Shown one piece after another: positions 8,793-17,352 of a stretch of 47,599 nt of DNA. The stretch covers positions 1 to 47,599 of the forward strand of contig JABABM010000018.1 in NCBI GenBank assembly GCA_014238205.1, written 5' to 3'. This DNA comes from Phycisphaerales bacterium (GTDB taxonomy: Bacteria > Planctomycetota > Phycisphaerae > Phycisphaerales > SM1A02). The notes beneath the pieces are model-generated. The model was not told the DNA's origin. It ran no database searches and was given only the letters and a program-made list of their open reading frames with translations. Positions within the stretch are counted from its first letter, which is position 1; each line of letters opens with the position of its first letter. Position numbers and translations under genes: made by a program.

Positions 8793-8827
8793 AAAGGGCC
8801 CCCTTTGGGGGCCCTTTCTGGTTTTTT
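8793..8827. terminator. Strong intrinsic terminator, possibly bidirectional
   Basis: An 11-bp perfect stem (AAAGGGCCCCC at 8793-8803, GGGGGCCCTTT at 8807-8817) with a TTT loop is followed by a T6 run at 8822-8827. It ends the small gene on the plus strand. Read on the minus strand it also has a short T-run and sits just past the stop of the A-type carrier gene, so it may serve both. Confidence 0.85.
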
Positions 8828-8844
8828 ACATGTGTCAGGGCTGC

Positions 8845-9213
8845 TTAAGCGCTGAAACTGCTTCCGCAGCCACAGGTATTGGTGGCATTGGGGTTGTTGA
8901 ATACGAAACCGCGGCCCATGACCTCGTCCTTGAAGTCGATTTCCGTCCCATTGAGGTACAGGTAACTTTTGGGGTCACAGATGATCTTCAGGTCGAAGAC
9001 CTTGACTTCATCCTCGCCCTCAAGGGGATACTCGTAGTTCCAGGTCTCATCAGAGTCCTTCGTATGCTCCGTGAGATCCAAGAGGTATGAGAATCCAGAG
9101 CATCCTCCCCCCTTCACACCAACGCGAAGGCTGATAGCCCCCAGGTCGAGTTCCTGCTGCTTGATGATGGAAACAATTTCCCTCGCAGCGGTTTCTGTCA
9201 CGGTTACAGGCAT
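8845..9213 (-). CDS. A-type iron-sulfur carrier protein (IscA/SufA/ErpA family)
   Basis: 122 residues, full length for the HesB/IscA family. It accepts Fe-S clusters from the scaffold and passes them to apo-enzymes in the cytoplasm. The three cluster-ligand Cys are visible: C38 in the GGGCSGFSY motif and C114/C116 in NTCGCGSS near the C-terminus. ATG 9213 follows a GAGGAG Shine-Dalgarno. The gene is divergent from sufB and shares its 177-bp control region, which contains a perfect palindrome and a minus-strand CTAGAAT box, so joint regulation with the suf genes is likely. It ends in TAA. The subfamily (IscA, SufA or ErpA) cannot be settled from sequence alone, so no symbol is given. Confidence 0.95.
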   Translation of the reverse strand: MPVTVTETAAREIVSIIKQQELDLGAISLRVGVKGGGCSGFSYLLDLTEHTKDSDETWNYEYPLEGEDEVKVFDLKIICDPKSYLYLNGTEIDFKDEVMGRGFVFNNPNATNTCGCGSSFSA

Positions 9214-9265
9214 GAGATCAACTCCTCAATCCTCTTCTCCCGGGGTCATCCACCGGTACATATGT

Positions 9266-9273
9266 ATTCTAGG
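9266..9273 (-). promoter_or_regulatory. CTAGAAT-type -10 box for the A-type carrier gene
   Basis: Read on the minus strand this is CCTAGAAT, about 50 bases before the ATG at 9213. It mirrors the plus-strand copy at 9328-9335, with the palindrome between them. No clear -35 was found. Confidence 0.5.
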
Positions 9274-9301
9274 CCCTCGACCCGTGTTCAGATAGTCATG
9301 A

Positions 9302-9324
9302 CATTCTGGAATGATTCCAGAATG
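9302..9324. promoter_or_regulatory. Perfect 23-bp palindrome, candidate operator of the suf locus
   Basis: Arms CATTCTGGAAT (9302-9312) and ATTCCAGAATG (9314-9324) flank a single central G at 9313: 11 perfectly complementary bases per arm. It ends 5 bases before the plus-strand TAGAAT box, exactly over the -35/spacer region of the sufB promoter, a classic repressor or activator position. A dimeric Fe-S-sensing regulator (Rrf2/IscR or SufR type) is the natural candidate by analogy. I did not recognise the sequence as any published IscR or SufR site. Confidence 0.7.
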
Positions 9325-9327
9325 CAA

Positions 9328-9335
9328 CCTAGAAT
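9328..9335 (+). promoter_or_regulatory. CTAGAAT-type -10 box for sufB
   Basis: CCTAGAAT, about 55 bases before the sufB start and immediately downstream of the palindrome. The -35 position at the usual spacing falls inside the palindrome and does not resemble TTGACA, consistent with regulated initiation. Confidence 0.5.
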
Positions 9336-9390
9336 GCCACTTCTCGCGTGTTCTCGATTAAACCAACACGCACAGCCCTGCCAGGACACC

Positions 9391-10857
9391 ATGATGCCAG
9401 AAGATCCAAATGCCGCCCTGGATACCTGGGCAGACCAGACCGACTACAAATGGGGCTTCGTCACCGATATCGAATCGGAGACGCTGCCACCAGGCCTTGA
9501 CGAGGATGTCATACGCGGCATCTCGGCCAGGAAACGAGAACCGGAGTGGCTGCTGGAATGGAGACTGAAGGCCTACCGGCACTGGTTGACCATGGATGAG
9601 CCGGAGTGGGCGCACTTCCCGGATCATGATTGGCGACCAATCGACTACCAGGCCATCTCGTACTACTCGGCTCCGAAGTCCGATGAGGATCGCCCAAAGA
9701 GCCTGGATGAAGTTGATCCCAAGCTGCTTGAGACCTACGAGAAACTGGGCATTCCGCTTGAAGAACGCGCCGCTCTTGCCGGTGTCGCCGTCGATGCTGT
9801 CTTCGACAGTGTCTCGGTTGCAACAACCTACAAGGGCAAGCTCAAGGAGGCAGGTGTCATCTTCTGCCCATTCTCCGAGGCTGTCCACGAGCACCCGGAA
9901 CTGGTGCAGCAGTATCTTGGTCGCGTCGTACCGGCGAATGACAACTACTTTGCCGCCTTGAACTCGGCCGTCTTCACCGATGGTTCCTTCGTCTTCATTC
10001 CCAAGGGCGTCACCTGCCCCATGGAACTGAGCACGTACTTCCGAATCAATGCCATGTCGACGGGGCAGTTCGAACGCACACTGATCATCGCCGAGGAAGG
10101 TGCCTCCGTGAGTTATCTCGAGGGATGCACTGCCCCGATGCGCGATGAGAACCAGTTGCATGCTGCAGTCGTTGAACTGATCGCCCTTGATGACGCATCC
10201 ATCAAGTACTCCACGATCCAGAACTGGTATCCCGGAGATGAGAATGGCGTCGGCGGCATCTACAACTTCGTCACCAAGAGAGGTCTCTGTGAAGGAGACC
10301 GGAGCCACATCTCCTGGACGCAGGTCGAGACAGGATCCGCGATCACCTGGAAGTATCCATCGTGCATCCTCAAGGGCGATGATTCGATCGGCGAGTTCTA
10401 CTCGGTCGCATTGACGAACATGAAACAGCAGGCAGACACGGGGACGAAGATGGTGCACCTTGGTCGCAACACCCGGAGCAACATCGTCTCCAAGGGCATC
10501 TCCGCCGGCAATGGACAGAACACGTACCGGGGCCTGGTGAAGATCCGCCCGAAGGCCGTCAATGCCCGCAACTACACCCAGTGCGACTCGATGCTCATGG
10601 GCGATCGATGCGGCGCACACACCTTCCCCTACATCGAGGCTGAGAATGACAGCGCGGTCGTCGAACATGAGGCCTCGACATCGAAGATCGGGGAAGACCA
10701 GATCTTCTATCTCAACCAGCGCGGCATATCCTCGGAGGATGCCGTGTCCATGATCGTCAACGGGTTCTGCCGCGAAGTTCTCGCGGAACTGCCCATGGAA
10801 TTCGCCGTCGAGGCGAGAAAACTTCTCGAGGTCAGCCTCGAGGACAGCGTCGGCTGA
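9391..10857 (+). CDS. sufB: Fe-S cluster assembly scaffold protein SufB
   Basis: 488 residues, normal for SufB (about 470-490). SufB is the main scaffold of the SufBC2D complex, where the cluster is built from SufS-derived sulfur. Family hallmarks are present: the N-terminal region with [11 protein letters not shown], the central beta-helix stretch [20 protein letters not shown], and the C-terminal [19 protein letters not shown] followed by the helical end with [15 protein letters not shown]. Two adjacent ATGs (9391, 9394) are possible; AGGA at 9383 fits 9394 better by spacing. The frame extends to 9262 but that part overlaps the promoter elements. It is the first gene of the plus-strand suf run, 29 bp before sufC. 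Confidence 0.97.
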   Translation: MMPEDPNAALDTWADQTDYKWGFVTDIESETLPPGLDEDVIRGISARKREPEWLLEWRLKAYRHWLTMDEPEWAHFPDHDWRPIDYQAISYYSAPKSDEDRPKSLDEVDPKLLETYEKLGIPLEERAALAGVAVDAVFDSVSVATTYKGKLKEAGVIFCPFSEAVHEHPELVQQYLGRVVPANDNYFAALNSAVFTDGSFVFIPKGVTCPMELSTYFRINAMSTGQFERTLIIAEEGASVSYLEGCTAPMRDENQLHAAVVELIALDDASIKYSTIQNWYPGDENGVGGIYNFVTKRGLCEGDRSHISWTQVETGSAITWKYPSCILKGDDSIGEFYSVALTNMKQQADTGTKMVHLGRNTRSNIVSKGISAGNGQNTYRGLVKIRPKAVNARNYTQCDSMLMGDRCGAHTFPYIEAENDSAVVEHEASTSKIGEDQIFYLNQRGISSEDAVSMIVNGFCREVLAELPMEFAVEARKLLEVSLEDSVG

Positions 10858-10886
10858 ACCAGCCGGCTCCTGCAACAGGAAGCATC

Positions 10887-11645
10887 ATGCTCAGTATCAA
10901 GAACCTCCATGCCTCGGTCGAAGGAACCCCGATTCTCAAGGGAATCGAGCTTGAGATTCCATCCGGCGAAGTGCATTCGATCATGGGACCCAACGGGTCC
11001 GGCAAATCAACCCTTGCCCGCGTCCTTGCCGGTGAAGAAACCTACGAAGTTACGAAGGGTTCCATCACCTTCAATGGAGTCGACCTGCTGGATATGGAGC
11101 CGGATGTTCGTGCACGCGAAGGCCTGTTCATGGCCTTCCAGTACCCCGTCGAGATCCCTGGAGTGAGCACGAAGTACTTCCTCCGAGCCGCCGTGAATGC
11201 CATTCGCGAACATCGAGGACTCGAGGAACTGGATGCCTACGAGTTCCTGAAGATGGTCAAGGAAAAGGCCCAGGTGCTCGACCTTGATACCAGCCTGCTG
11301 GATCGATCCGTGAACGAGGGCTTCTCCGGGGGAGAAAAGAAGCGGGCCGAGATCTTCCAGATGGCCATGCTGGATCCCACGATGTGCGTCCTGGACGAAA
11401 CGGATTCTGGCCTGGACATCGATGCATTGAAGGTCGTCTCAGACGGGGTCAATGCACTCCGGAACGAGCAGCGTTCATTCCTCGTGATCACGCACTACCA
11501 GCGACTTCTCAACTACATCGTTCCGGACAGGGTCCATGTGCTGATGGATGGGCGGATTGTCGAGAGTGGTGACCGCGACCTGGCATTGAAGCTTGAAGAA
11601 CAAGGCTACGCCGCCGTCGAGCACCCCTGTGGAGCCGACGCGTGA
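10887..11645 (+). CDS. sufC: Fe-S cluster assembly ATPase SufC
   Basis: 252 residues, the usual SufC length. It is an ABC-type ATPase that drives conformational changes in SufB-SufD. Walker [10 protein letters not shown] is at residues 34-42, the family-specific signature [10 protein letters not shown] sits near residue 145, Walker [13 protein letters not shown] follows, and the H-loop is ITHYQR. It has no membrane domain, as expected for this soluble ABC protein. It sits between sufB and sufD, and its TGA overlaps the GTG start of sufD (GTGA), implying coupled translation. Confidence 0.97.
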   Translation: MLSIKNLHASVEGTPILKGIELEIPSGEVHSIMGPNGSGKSTLARVLAGEETYEVTKGSITFNGVDLLDMEPDVRAREGLFMAFQYPVEIPGVSTKYFLRAAVNAIREHRGLEELDAYEFLKMVKEKAQVLDLDTSLLDRSVNEGFSGGEKKRAEIFQMAMLDPTMCVLDETDSGLDIDALKVVSDGVNALRNEQRSFLVITHYQRLLNYIVPDRVHVLMDGRIVESGDRDLALKLEEQGYAAVEHPCGADA

Positions 11646-12958
11646 GCAGTACAACCATGAGTGATACCAGGCAGTTCCAGGATGACTTTGAAGCGATTGA
11701 TGCTTCCAGCCCGTTGGCCGAAATGCGCAGCGAGGCTTTTGAACGATTCCATGAACTGGGCTGGCCTACCACGCGAAGTGAGGCCTGGCGCTACACGAAC
11801 CTGAAGCCGCTCACCGCGGCAGACCTGTCGATGGCACCCAGTGCCTCCGTGGATGAGTCGGTCATCGAGCCATACCTCATCGAGGATGCGCAGGTTCACC
11901 GCATCGTGTTCGTCAACGGGCGATTTGATGACAGCCTGTCCGACATCGGCCAACTTCCCAAGGGAGTCACGGTCGGCCACCTTGCCGACGCGGTCACCGC
12001 AAACACCGATGCAGTCCTGGCTCACCTCGGCTCGACCTTCGATTGGAAGGCCGATGCGCTCGATGCCTTGAACACGGCCTTCATCGAGGATGGGCTCTAC
12101 ATCCACGTCCCGGCGAACACCGAGTTTGATCAGCCGGTGCACGTCCTGCACGTTACCGTGACGGATCCCGCCGTCACCGTCGTCACGCACCCGAGAACAC
12201 TGATTGTCGTCGAAGACGGCTCGCGAGCCACCTGCATCGAATCCTGCTTCGGTACAGGTGATGCCATGTGCCTGGTCAATCCTGTCACGGAAATCATCGC
12301 TGGACATGGCGCGCACGTGGACCACTATCGCGAGGTCCGTGAGGGCGAACAGACCTGGCACCTGGGCACGCTCGGCGTGACACAGGGCAACGATGGACAG
12401 GTGAACTCCTGCTGCCTCGCCCTCGAAGGCAAGGTCATTCGCAACGCGATGACCGGCACGCTGGAAGGCACCGATGCGATGGCCAACCTGCGTGGTCTGG
12501 CCTGGGGCAACGGGGATCGGCATATCGACAACTTCCTTCGCGTGAATCACATGAAGCCCGACTGCAACAGTCGCGAGTACTTCAAATACATCCTCGACGA
12601 CTCGTCCACCGCCTCCTTCACTGGTCGCATCTACGTCGAGCAGGATGCCCAGAAGACCGATGCCGTCCAGACAAACCGGAACCTCCTGCTCAACGAGAAG
12701 GCCAAGGTCTACACCCGGCCACAACTTGAGATCTTCGCCGATGACGTGAAGTGCACGCACGGTGCCACCATCGGGCGGCTGGACGAGGATGCCAGGTTCT
12801 ACCTCGAGGCACGAGGCATCGGCCGGGAAGCAGCCAACAGCCTGCTCATCTTCGCCTTCGCCAACGAGGTCATCGAGGACATCGCCTTCGAGCCTCTTCG
12901 TTCGAGACTCGAGACCATCCTGCTGGATCGCCTGCCCGATGGCGGGATGTTCCGCTGA
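11642..12958 (+). CDS. sufD: Fe-S cluster assembly protein SufD
   Basis: 438 residues from the GTG that overlaps the sufC stop; an ATG at 11657 (MSDTRQFQ) is an alternative start. SufD pairs with SufB in the SufBC2D scaffold and is needed for iron acquisition in E. coli. Visible hallmarks are the N-terminal [15 protein letters not shown], the beta-helix core, and the C-terminal [20 protein letters not shown] with the helical end [19 protein letters not shown], shared with SufB. The conserved His is in KCTHGATIG. It is the third gene of the run, 28 bp before sufS. Confidence 0.97.
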   Translation: MSSTTMSDTRQFQDDFEAIDASSPLAEMRSEAFERFHELGWPTTRSEAWRYTNLKPLTAADLSMAPSASVDESVIEPYLIEDAQVHRIVFVNGRFDDSLSDIGQLPKGVTVGHLADAVTANTDAVLAHLGSTFDWKADALDALNTAFIEDGLYIHVPANTEFDQPVHVLHVTVTDPAVTVVTHPRTLIVVEDGSRATCIESCFGTGDAMCLVNPVTEIIAGHGAHVDHYREVREGEQTWHLGTLGVTQGNDGQVNSCCLALEGKVIRNAMTGTLEGTDAMANLRGLAWGNGDRHIDNFLRVNHMKPDCNSREYFKYILDDSSTASFTGRIYVEQDAQKTDAVQTNRNLLLNEKAKVYTRPQLEIFADDVKCTHGATIGRLDEDARFYLEARGIGREAANSLLIFAFANEVIEDIAFEPLRSRLETILLDRLPDGGMFR

Positions 12959-12986
12959 ACCAGGCCGCCGCGGCTAGGATGAACGC

Positions 12987-14234
12987 ATGGGAACTACCCC
13001 CACGACTTCAACCCGGGCATTCAACGTGAACTCGATCCGTTCCGAGTTCCCGCTGCTGCAACGGGAAGTCCACGGCAAGCCGCTGGTCTACCTTGATTCC
13101 GCCGCGACGACGCCCAAGCCCCAGGCGGTGCTGAATGCCGTTGCCGACTACGACATGCGATGCACGGCCAATGTCCACCGCGCCGTCCATGAACTGAGTA
13201 CCGAGGCGACCGAGGCCTACGAAGGCGCTCGCACCGCAGTGGCGACGTTCATCAATGCTGCCCGCCGCGAGGAACTTGTCTGGACACGAGGAACGACCGA
13301 GGCGATCAATCTCTTTGCATGGTCCTGGGGACATTCAAACCTGCAGGATGGTGATCACGTCCTGCTCAGCGAGATGGAGCACCATGCGAACATCGTTCCA
13401 TGGCAACTGCTTCGCGAGCGGGTGGGCATCGAGATCGACGTGGCTCCGATCACCGACGAGGGTGTGTTGACCGTGGATGCAGTCCTCAAATGCATTACTG
13501 ATCGAACGAAGTTGATCTCCCTTGCCTGGATCTCGAACGTGCTGGGCACAATCAACCCGGTGCAGGAGATCTGTGCAGCCGCACGTGAACGTGGCATCAC
13601 GACCCTGATCGATGCCGCCCAGGCTGTGCCCCATGCGCACGTCGATGTGCAGGCCGTCGGCTGCGATGCCCTGGCCTTCTCCGGTCACAAGATGTACGGA
13701 CCAACGGGCATCGGCTGTCTCTGGGCACGGCACGACCTGTTGGAAGCCATGCCCCCATGGCAGGGTGGTGGCGACATGATCAAGACGGTCAGTTTCGAGG
13801 AATCAACCTGGAACGACGTTCCCATGAAGTTCGAAGCGGGCACGCCCAACATTGCCGGTGCCATCGGACTGGGCGCAGCGGCCGCCTGGATCAGCGAACT
13901 GGGGTCCGACGTGATCGCCGCGCATGAACATGACCTGCTTGAACGTTGCGTTGAACGACTAAGCGCCATGGATCGGGTGCAGCTCATCGGAACGGCCTCC
14001 CGGAAGGCGGCCGTCGTGTCCTTCGTCATCGATGGCATGCATCCCCATGACGTGGGCACCTTCCTTGACCAGCATGCAATCGCCGTCCGCACCGGGCACC
14101 ACTGTGCATGGCCGTTGATGGATCGTTTCAAGGTCAACTCGACGGTACGTGCCTCGATGGGCGTGTACAACACGATCGAGGAAGTCGACGCCTTTGCCGA
14201 TGCACTTGAGCGGATCATCGAGGTGTTCGGATGA
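12987..14234 (+). CDS. sufS: Cysteine desulfurase SufS (group II)
   Basis: 415 residues. It is a PLP enzyme converting L-cysteine to L-alanine while loading a persulfide on its active-site Cys, the sulfur source for SufBCD. Substrate-loop and PLP hallmarks include YLDSAATTPKP near the N-terminus, EHHANIVPWQ, the PLP lysine K235 in SGHKMYGPTG, and catalytic C373 in RTGHHCAWP, the group II signature. ATG 12987 follows an AGGA. No separate sufE or sufU gene is visible nearby; the Rieske protein downstream occupies the place where such a partner often sits. Its stop overlaps the next start as ATGA. Confidence 0.97.
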   Translation: MGTTPTTSTRAFNVNSIRSEFPLLQREVHGKPLVYLDSAATTPKPQAVLNAVADYDMRCTANVHRAVHELSTEATEAYEGARTAVATFINAARREELVWTRGTTEAINLFAWSWGHSNLQDGDHVLLSEMEHHANIVPWQLLRERVGIEIDVAPITDEGVLTVDAVLKCITDRTKLISLAWISNVLGTINPVQEICAAARERGITTLIDAAQAVPHAHVDVQAVGCDALAFSGHKMYGPTGIGCLWARHDLLEAMPPWQGGGDMIKTVSFEESTWNDVPMKFEAGTPNIAGAIGLGAAAAWISELGSDVIAAHEHDLLERCVERLSAMDRVQLIGTASRKAAVVSFVIDGMHPHDVGTFLDQHAIAVRTGHHCAWPLMDRFKVNSTVRASMGVYNTIEEVDAFADALERIIEVFG

Positions 14235-14632
14235 GCATATTCACTCCCGAGGACCATCCCCTGACTGAAGCCGTCGGCAAGGCCCTGCGAAGCGTGCATG
14301 ATCCGGAGATCCCGGTGAACATCTTCGATCTCGGGCTCATCTACGAGGCGCGCATCGATGAACAGGCCGGCGTGCACATCACCATGACCCTGACAACGCC
14401 CAACTGCCCGATGGCCGAGGTCATCCCGGGCCAGGTCGAGCAGGCGGTCGCCGCCGTGGAAGGTGTCAGCGGCGTCGACGTGGAACTGACGTGGGAACCG
14501 ACCTGGGATCCGCAGATGATGACGGAGGCGGCAAAACTGGAACTGGACTTCACGGGCAAGTTCGATCCGGCGAAGTTGGCGAAGAAACCCATGGGCCTGA
14601 GTATCAATCGCAAGGAGCGGCCACGCGACTGA
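14231..14632 (+). CDS. sufT: SufT-like MIP18/DUF59 Fe-S maturation protein
   Basis: 133 residues; the ATG overlaps the sufS stop (ATGA). It has one MIP18/DUF59 domain with the hallmark LRSVHDPEIPVNIFDLGLIY and the Cys-containing TPNCPMAEVIPGQVEQAV. SufT-type proteins assist Fe-S cluster maturation or transfer and often sit at the end of suf operons; location here fits that role. The C-terminal tail (LDFTGKFDPAKLAKKPMG) is longer than the bare domain. The symbol is inferred from domain plus operon position; PaaD- or YitW-like naming is possible. Confidence 0.88.
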   Translation: MSIFTPEDHPLTEAVGKALRSVHDPEIPVNIFDLGLIYEARIDEQAGVHITMTLTTPNCPMAEVIPGQVEQAVAAVEGVSGVDVELTWEPTWDPQMMTEAAKLELDFTGKFDPAKLAKKPMGLSINRKERPRD

Positions 14633-14648
14633 CGTGGCTGGAGAACAG

Positions 14649-14960
14649 ATGGGTGATTTCAAGCGTGTTGCAATGCTCTCCGAGGTAGTGTCCGGAACCG
14701 TGATCGGCGTGGAGGTGGACGGGCAGCGTATTGCCGTTTGCAACCACGAGGGTGACATCCGCGCCGTGGACGGCACCTGCACGCATGCGGATGCCGACCT
14801 GTGCGACGGGGAGCTTGAAGACGGCGAGCTGGTCTGTCCCCTGCATTTCGCGACCTTCTGTACGAAGACCGGCCATGCGACTTCTCCTCCGGCGGATGAA
14901 CCACTGCGTGTCTACGAGGTGAAGGTCGAAGGCGAGGACATTCTTGTCAGGATTGACTGA
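14649..14960 (+). CDS. Rieske-type [2Fe-2S] ferredoxin
   Basis: 103 residues; the ATG at 14649 follows GGAG with spacing 5 (a GTG at 14634 would add five residues). The Rieske ligands are present in order: C44-x-H46 in GTCTHADADL and C63-x2-H66 in LVCPLHFATF. It is a stand-alone NirD or aromatic-dioxygenase ferredoxin-like fold without a transmembrane anchor, so it is cytoplasmic. It lies 16 bp after sufT, in the same run as the suf genes. Rieske proteins of this type are known in suf operons of other phyla (for example Actinobacteria), where an electron-transfer role in assembly is suspected. That role here is an inference. Confidence 0.92.
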   Translation: MGDFKRVAMLSEVVSGTVIGVEVDGQRIAVCNHEGDIRAVDGTCTHADADLCDGELEDGELVCPLHFATFCTKTGHATSPPADEPLRVYEVKVEGEDILVRID

Positions 14961-14964
14961 CGGG

Positions 14965-15609
14965 ATGGAACTGGACCCTGCGAAGACCATCATCGTTTCA
15001 CACCCAAGGAGTGGGCTCAACTGGGTTCGCTACTGCCTCGAGCATGCAACGGGTCGTCCCACTCCCGGCCGCACGCACCTCGTGGAAGACAGTGATCCGG
15101 TCATCTATCGCACGCATGATGTTCGACATGCAAAGGGACCTGAAACCGGGGACTGCATCTTCTACGAGGAGATGGGGTTGCCTCGACCGATTCGGTGGAT
15201 GCGCACGATGCTGGGCAGGCCGATGCGTCCCATCTTTTCGACCATGGTGCTGCTGCTTCGCGACTACCACGAGAACGCCGTTCGGCGCAACTGGCGTGCC
15301 TCGCGGTACGCAGCCAATGTTCGAGCGTATGACACCTTTCCTGGTCGCAAGCACGTGGTCTACTACGAGGATCTCGTGCAGGGCATGGGGGCCATGAACG
15401 AGTTGCTGTCCTTCCTTGAATGTCCACTGCCGGTCGACTTCAACGAGGCCGAGCATCGCAATCGGTCACTGGACTGGTACCAGGATGAGGGCATCGGGCG
15501 AAGCAGCGAGACAGGCATGCTGACCTTGGAAGAACGCCGCAGGCTGCAGGCGTCCATGCGACGCCGCATCGGTCCCTGCTTCGATACGCTCCTGGGCCGG
15601 TATGGATGA
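14965..15609 (+). CDS. Sulfotransferase-family protein
   Basis: About 214 residues from ATG 14965, 4 bp after the Rieske gene; a TTG at 14944 with an upstream GAGGA is an alternative start that would overlap it. The N-terminus has TIIVSHPRSGLNWVRYCLE, matching the 5'-phosphosulfate-binding loop of PAPS-dependent sulfotransferases. LLLRDYHENAVRRNWRAS fits the 3'-phosphate binding region, and VVYYEDLV is the usual later beta strand. The substrate is unknown. It ends the suf run, followed by a convergent gene after only 12 bp. Whether it is functionally tied to the suf genes or merely co-transcribed is not clear. Confidence 0.8.
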   Translation: MELDPAKTIIVSHPRSGLNWVRYCLEHATGRPTPGRTHLVEDSDPVIYRTHDVRHAKGPETGDCIFYEEMGLPRPIRWMRTMLGRPMRPIFSTMVLLLRDYHENAVRRNWRASRYAANVRAYDTFPGRKHVVYYEDLVQGMGAMNELLSFLECPLPVDFNEAEHRNRSLDWYQDEGIGRSSETGMLTLEERRRLQASMRRRIGPCFDTLLGRYG

Positions 15610-15621
15610 AGAACCTCGTGC

Positions 15622-16338
15622 TTAACTGCGGCGGCGACGCCGGCGACCGGCGATTCCCGCAAGACCCAGCAGTGCCAACGCACCCGGCGCCGGAACACCG
15701 AAGGTCACGCCATCGACGGACCATGGAATGGGTTCTCCAGGCGTGAAGCCCGACGAGAAGCCCGACAGGTTCAAGTAGCCCCATGGAGCAGTGGATGCCC
15801 CATATCCCCAGACCGTGAACTGGCCGACAAGGACCTGGTAGTTGGACATCCCCGGCAGCACGTCACCAAAGGCATTGGGATCATTCATCGCCAGGTCCCA
15901 ACTGCCGTTTGGAACATACAGGTTGCCACCAGCATCAAAGGACGTGGTGTCAAACCCGCTATTGACCAGATTGTTGCTGCCGTCGTTGTCTGAAGCACCG
16001 ATCGTGACCCAGCTGTCATATGCAAGCGAAGGAAAGACGCCATAGAGAACAGGGTTGATTTGTGTCGAAAAGGACCCCCCAAATATGTTCTGGTAGAAGC
16101 CGAGGTTCGGGTCTCCAATGATTACGCCACCTGCTCCAGGAGAGCCACCCACGCTGGTGAGCTGGTCGTTTGGATCATCAAACTCGGCGTAGAGTCGCCA
16201 GGTTGTCGTACCTGCGCCGGGTGTATACCCATTCATGTCGATGGCATGCTGTTCAACATGCAATCCAACCAAGGCAGCATCTGCAAGAGATGTGCTGAGA
16301 ACGATCGCGCCTATGGCGCAATATGCAGTTGTCTTCAT
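15622..16338 (-). CDS. PEP-CTERM-like sorted secreted protein
   Basis: 238 residues from ATG 16338, which has AAGGGAGAAGGA upstream and a signal peptide (MKTTAYCAIGAIVLSTSLADA). The C-terminus has the tripartite sorting signal: VPAPG, a hydrophobic helix (ALALLGLAGIAG) and RRRRRRS. Such signals are processed by exosortase in exopolysaccharide-producing bacteria. The body is a roughly 190-residue beta-rich domain with no recognised enzyme motif; Gly, Asn and aromatic residues dominate. It ends in TAA, 12 bp from the convergent sulfotransferase gene. No exosortase gene is in the window. Confidence 0.88.
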   Translation of the reverse strand: MKTTAYCAIGAIVLSTSLADAALVGLHVEQHAIDMNGYTPGAGTTTWRLYAEFDDPNDQLTSVGGSPGAGGVIIGDPNLGFYQNIFGGSFSTQINPVLYGVFPSLAYDSWVTIGASDNDGSNNLVNSGFDTTSFDAGGNLYVPNGSWDLAMNDPNAFGDVLPGMSNYQVLVGQFTVWGYGASTAPWGYLNLSGFSSGFTPGEPIPWSVDGVTFGVPAPGALALLGLAGIAGRRRRRRS

Positions 16339-16445
16339 GGTCCTTCTCCCTTTCCAAATCCTCTCCAGCAACACCGAGTCTATCGATCGCGAAAAATGAT
16401 GCATGAAGAAGGTTTCGAATGGGCTTTCTCACTGCATGAAGCCCC

Positions 16446-17270
16446 TCATGCCCTGCATTTTCCACACCAGCCCCAGGCGTCGAGCACTCGCAGCATGTCG
16501 GTCATGTTCACGACGCCATCGCCGGTGACATCCGCCGGACAGGGCGGGGGGCAGGGACTGCCCGCACAGTCCACGCCTTCCCCCCACCACTGCCCGCGTG
16601 CATCCTCGCAGGCGTCGATGGTCGTCATGACACACGCCCCTGCAATGCAACAGGCTCCCGCATCACCGCAGTCGTCACGAATACTGATGGCACCGGTGTC
16701 CCGCCATGCGATGCCATCATCATGAAACCCGCAACGGATGATGCGAGGCTCGGATCCCGTGCAGTCGATCTCCGCGCCGAACGTCGACACATTCCGATCG
16801 AACCAGCAATCCTCGAAGGTGGGCGCCGCTTCAAGCAACCAGGCCGCCGCGCCCAGGTCCGCCGTATTGTTCACCAGGATGCACCGGCGAATGGTCGGCG
16901 ATGACTTCTCGATTCGAAACGCCCCACCGATGCGATTGCCCATTGACCCAGGATCGCCCGTGCCACCTGAAATGGTAAAACCCTCGATGAGCGCCCCCGC
17001 GCCCTCGCCCTGGACCATGCAGATCACGGTGCCGCCACAGCCCCCGTGAATCGTTGTCCGGTCGGGGCCGTCTTCACTTTTCAGTTGAATGACCTTGCCC
17101 AGAAAATCAATGCACCCCTCGTGCCGGCCGGGAGCGACGAGAACGGTGTCTCCATCACCAGCCGCCTCGATAGCCGACTGGATCGTCGCATGGTCACCTG
17201 GAACGCGCAACACCTGCGCGTCTGTTCCAACGAGTCCCGCAAGCAGCATGATGCACCATGTCAAACGCAT
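16446..17270 (-). CDS. Beta-helix secreted protein with GACC module and single dockerin-like repeat
   Basis: 274 residues with signal peptide MRLTWCIMLLAGLVGTDAQ. The beta-helix opens with VPGDHATIQSAIEAAGDGD, the standard start of secreted right-handed helices, then has turns such as ALIEGFTISGGTGDPG and RRCILVNNTADLGAAAW. A Cys-rich GACCIAGACVMTTIDACE module follows, then one dockerin-like repeat (ADVTGDGVVNMTDMLRVLDA) ending in WGWCGKC. It combines in one short protein the module types seen separately in the 1-6 kb cluster. It lies 107 bp upstream of the PEP-CTERM gene on the same strand. Confidence 0.85.
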   Translation of the reverse strand: MRLTWCIMLLAGLVGTDAQVLRVPGDHATIQSAIEAAGDGDTVLVAPGRHEGCIDFLGKVIQLKSEDGPDRTTIHGGCGGTVICMVQGEGAGALIEGFTISGGTGDPGSMGNRIGGAFRIEKSSPTIRRCILVNNTADLGAAAWLLEAAPTFEDCWFDRNVSTFGAEIDCTGSEPRIIRCGFHDDGIAWRDTGAISIRDDCGDAGACCIAGACVMTTIDACEDARGQWWGEGVDCAGSPCPPPCPADVTGDGVVNMTDMLRVLDAWGWCGKCRA

Positions 17271-17352
17271 GGACGCACACTACTGCTGGACATGTTCATT
17301 CCCGATGCAAATGCCCAAAAGCCGATGAGCGTCAGGAAAGCATTCCGGGAAC

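Noticed and set aside
9358-10875. Long open frame antisense to sufB (505 codons)
   Set aside because: It lies wholly opposite a gene with clear SufB motifs and its product has no recognisable features; long antisense frames are common in GC-rich DNA.
11606-12760. Open frame antisense to sufD (384 codons)
   Set aside because: Shadow of sufD, whose family blocks are unmistakable.
16421-16444. Terminator after the beta-helix gene
   Set aside because: GGGCTT/AAGCCC can pair, but the loop is 12 bases and no T-run follows on the relevant strand.
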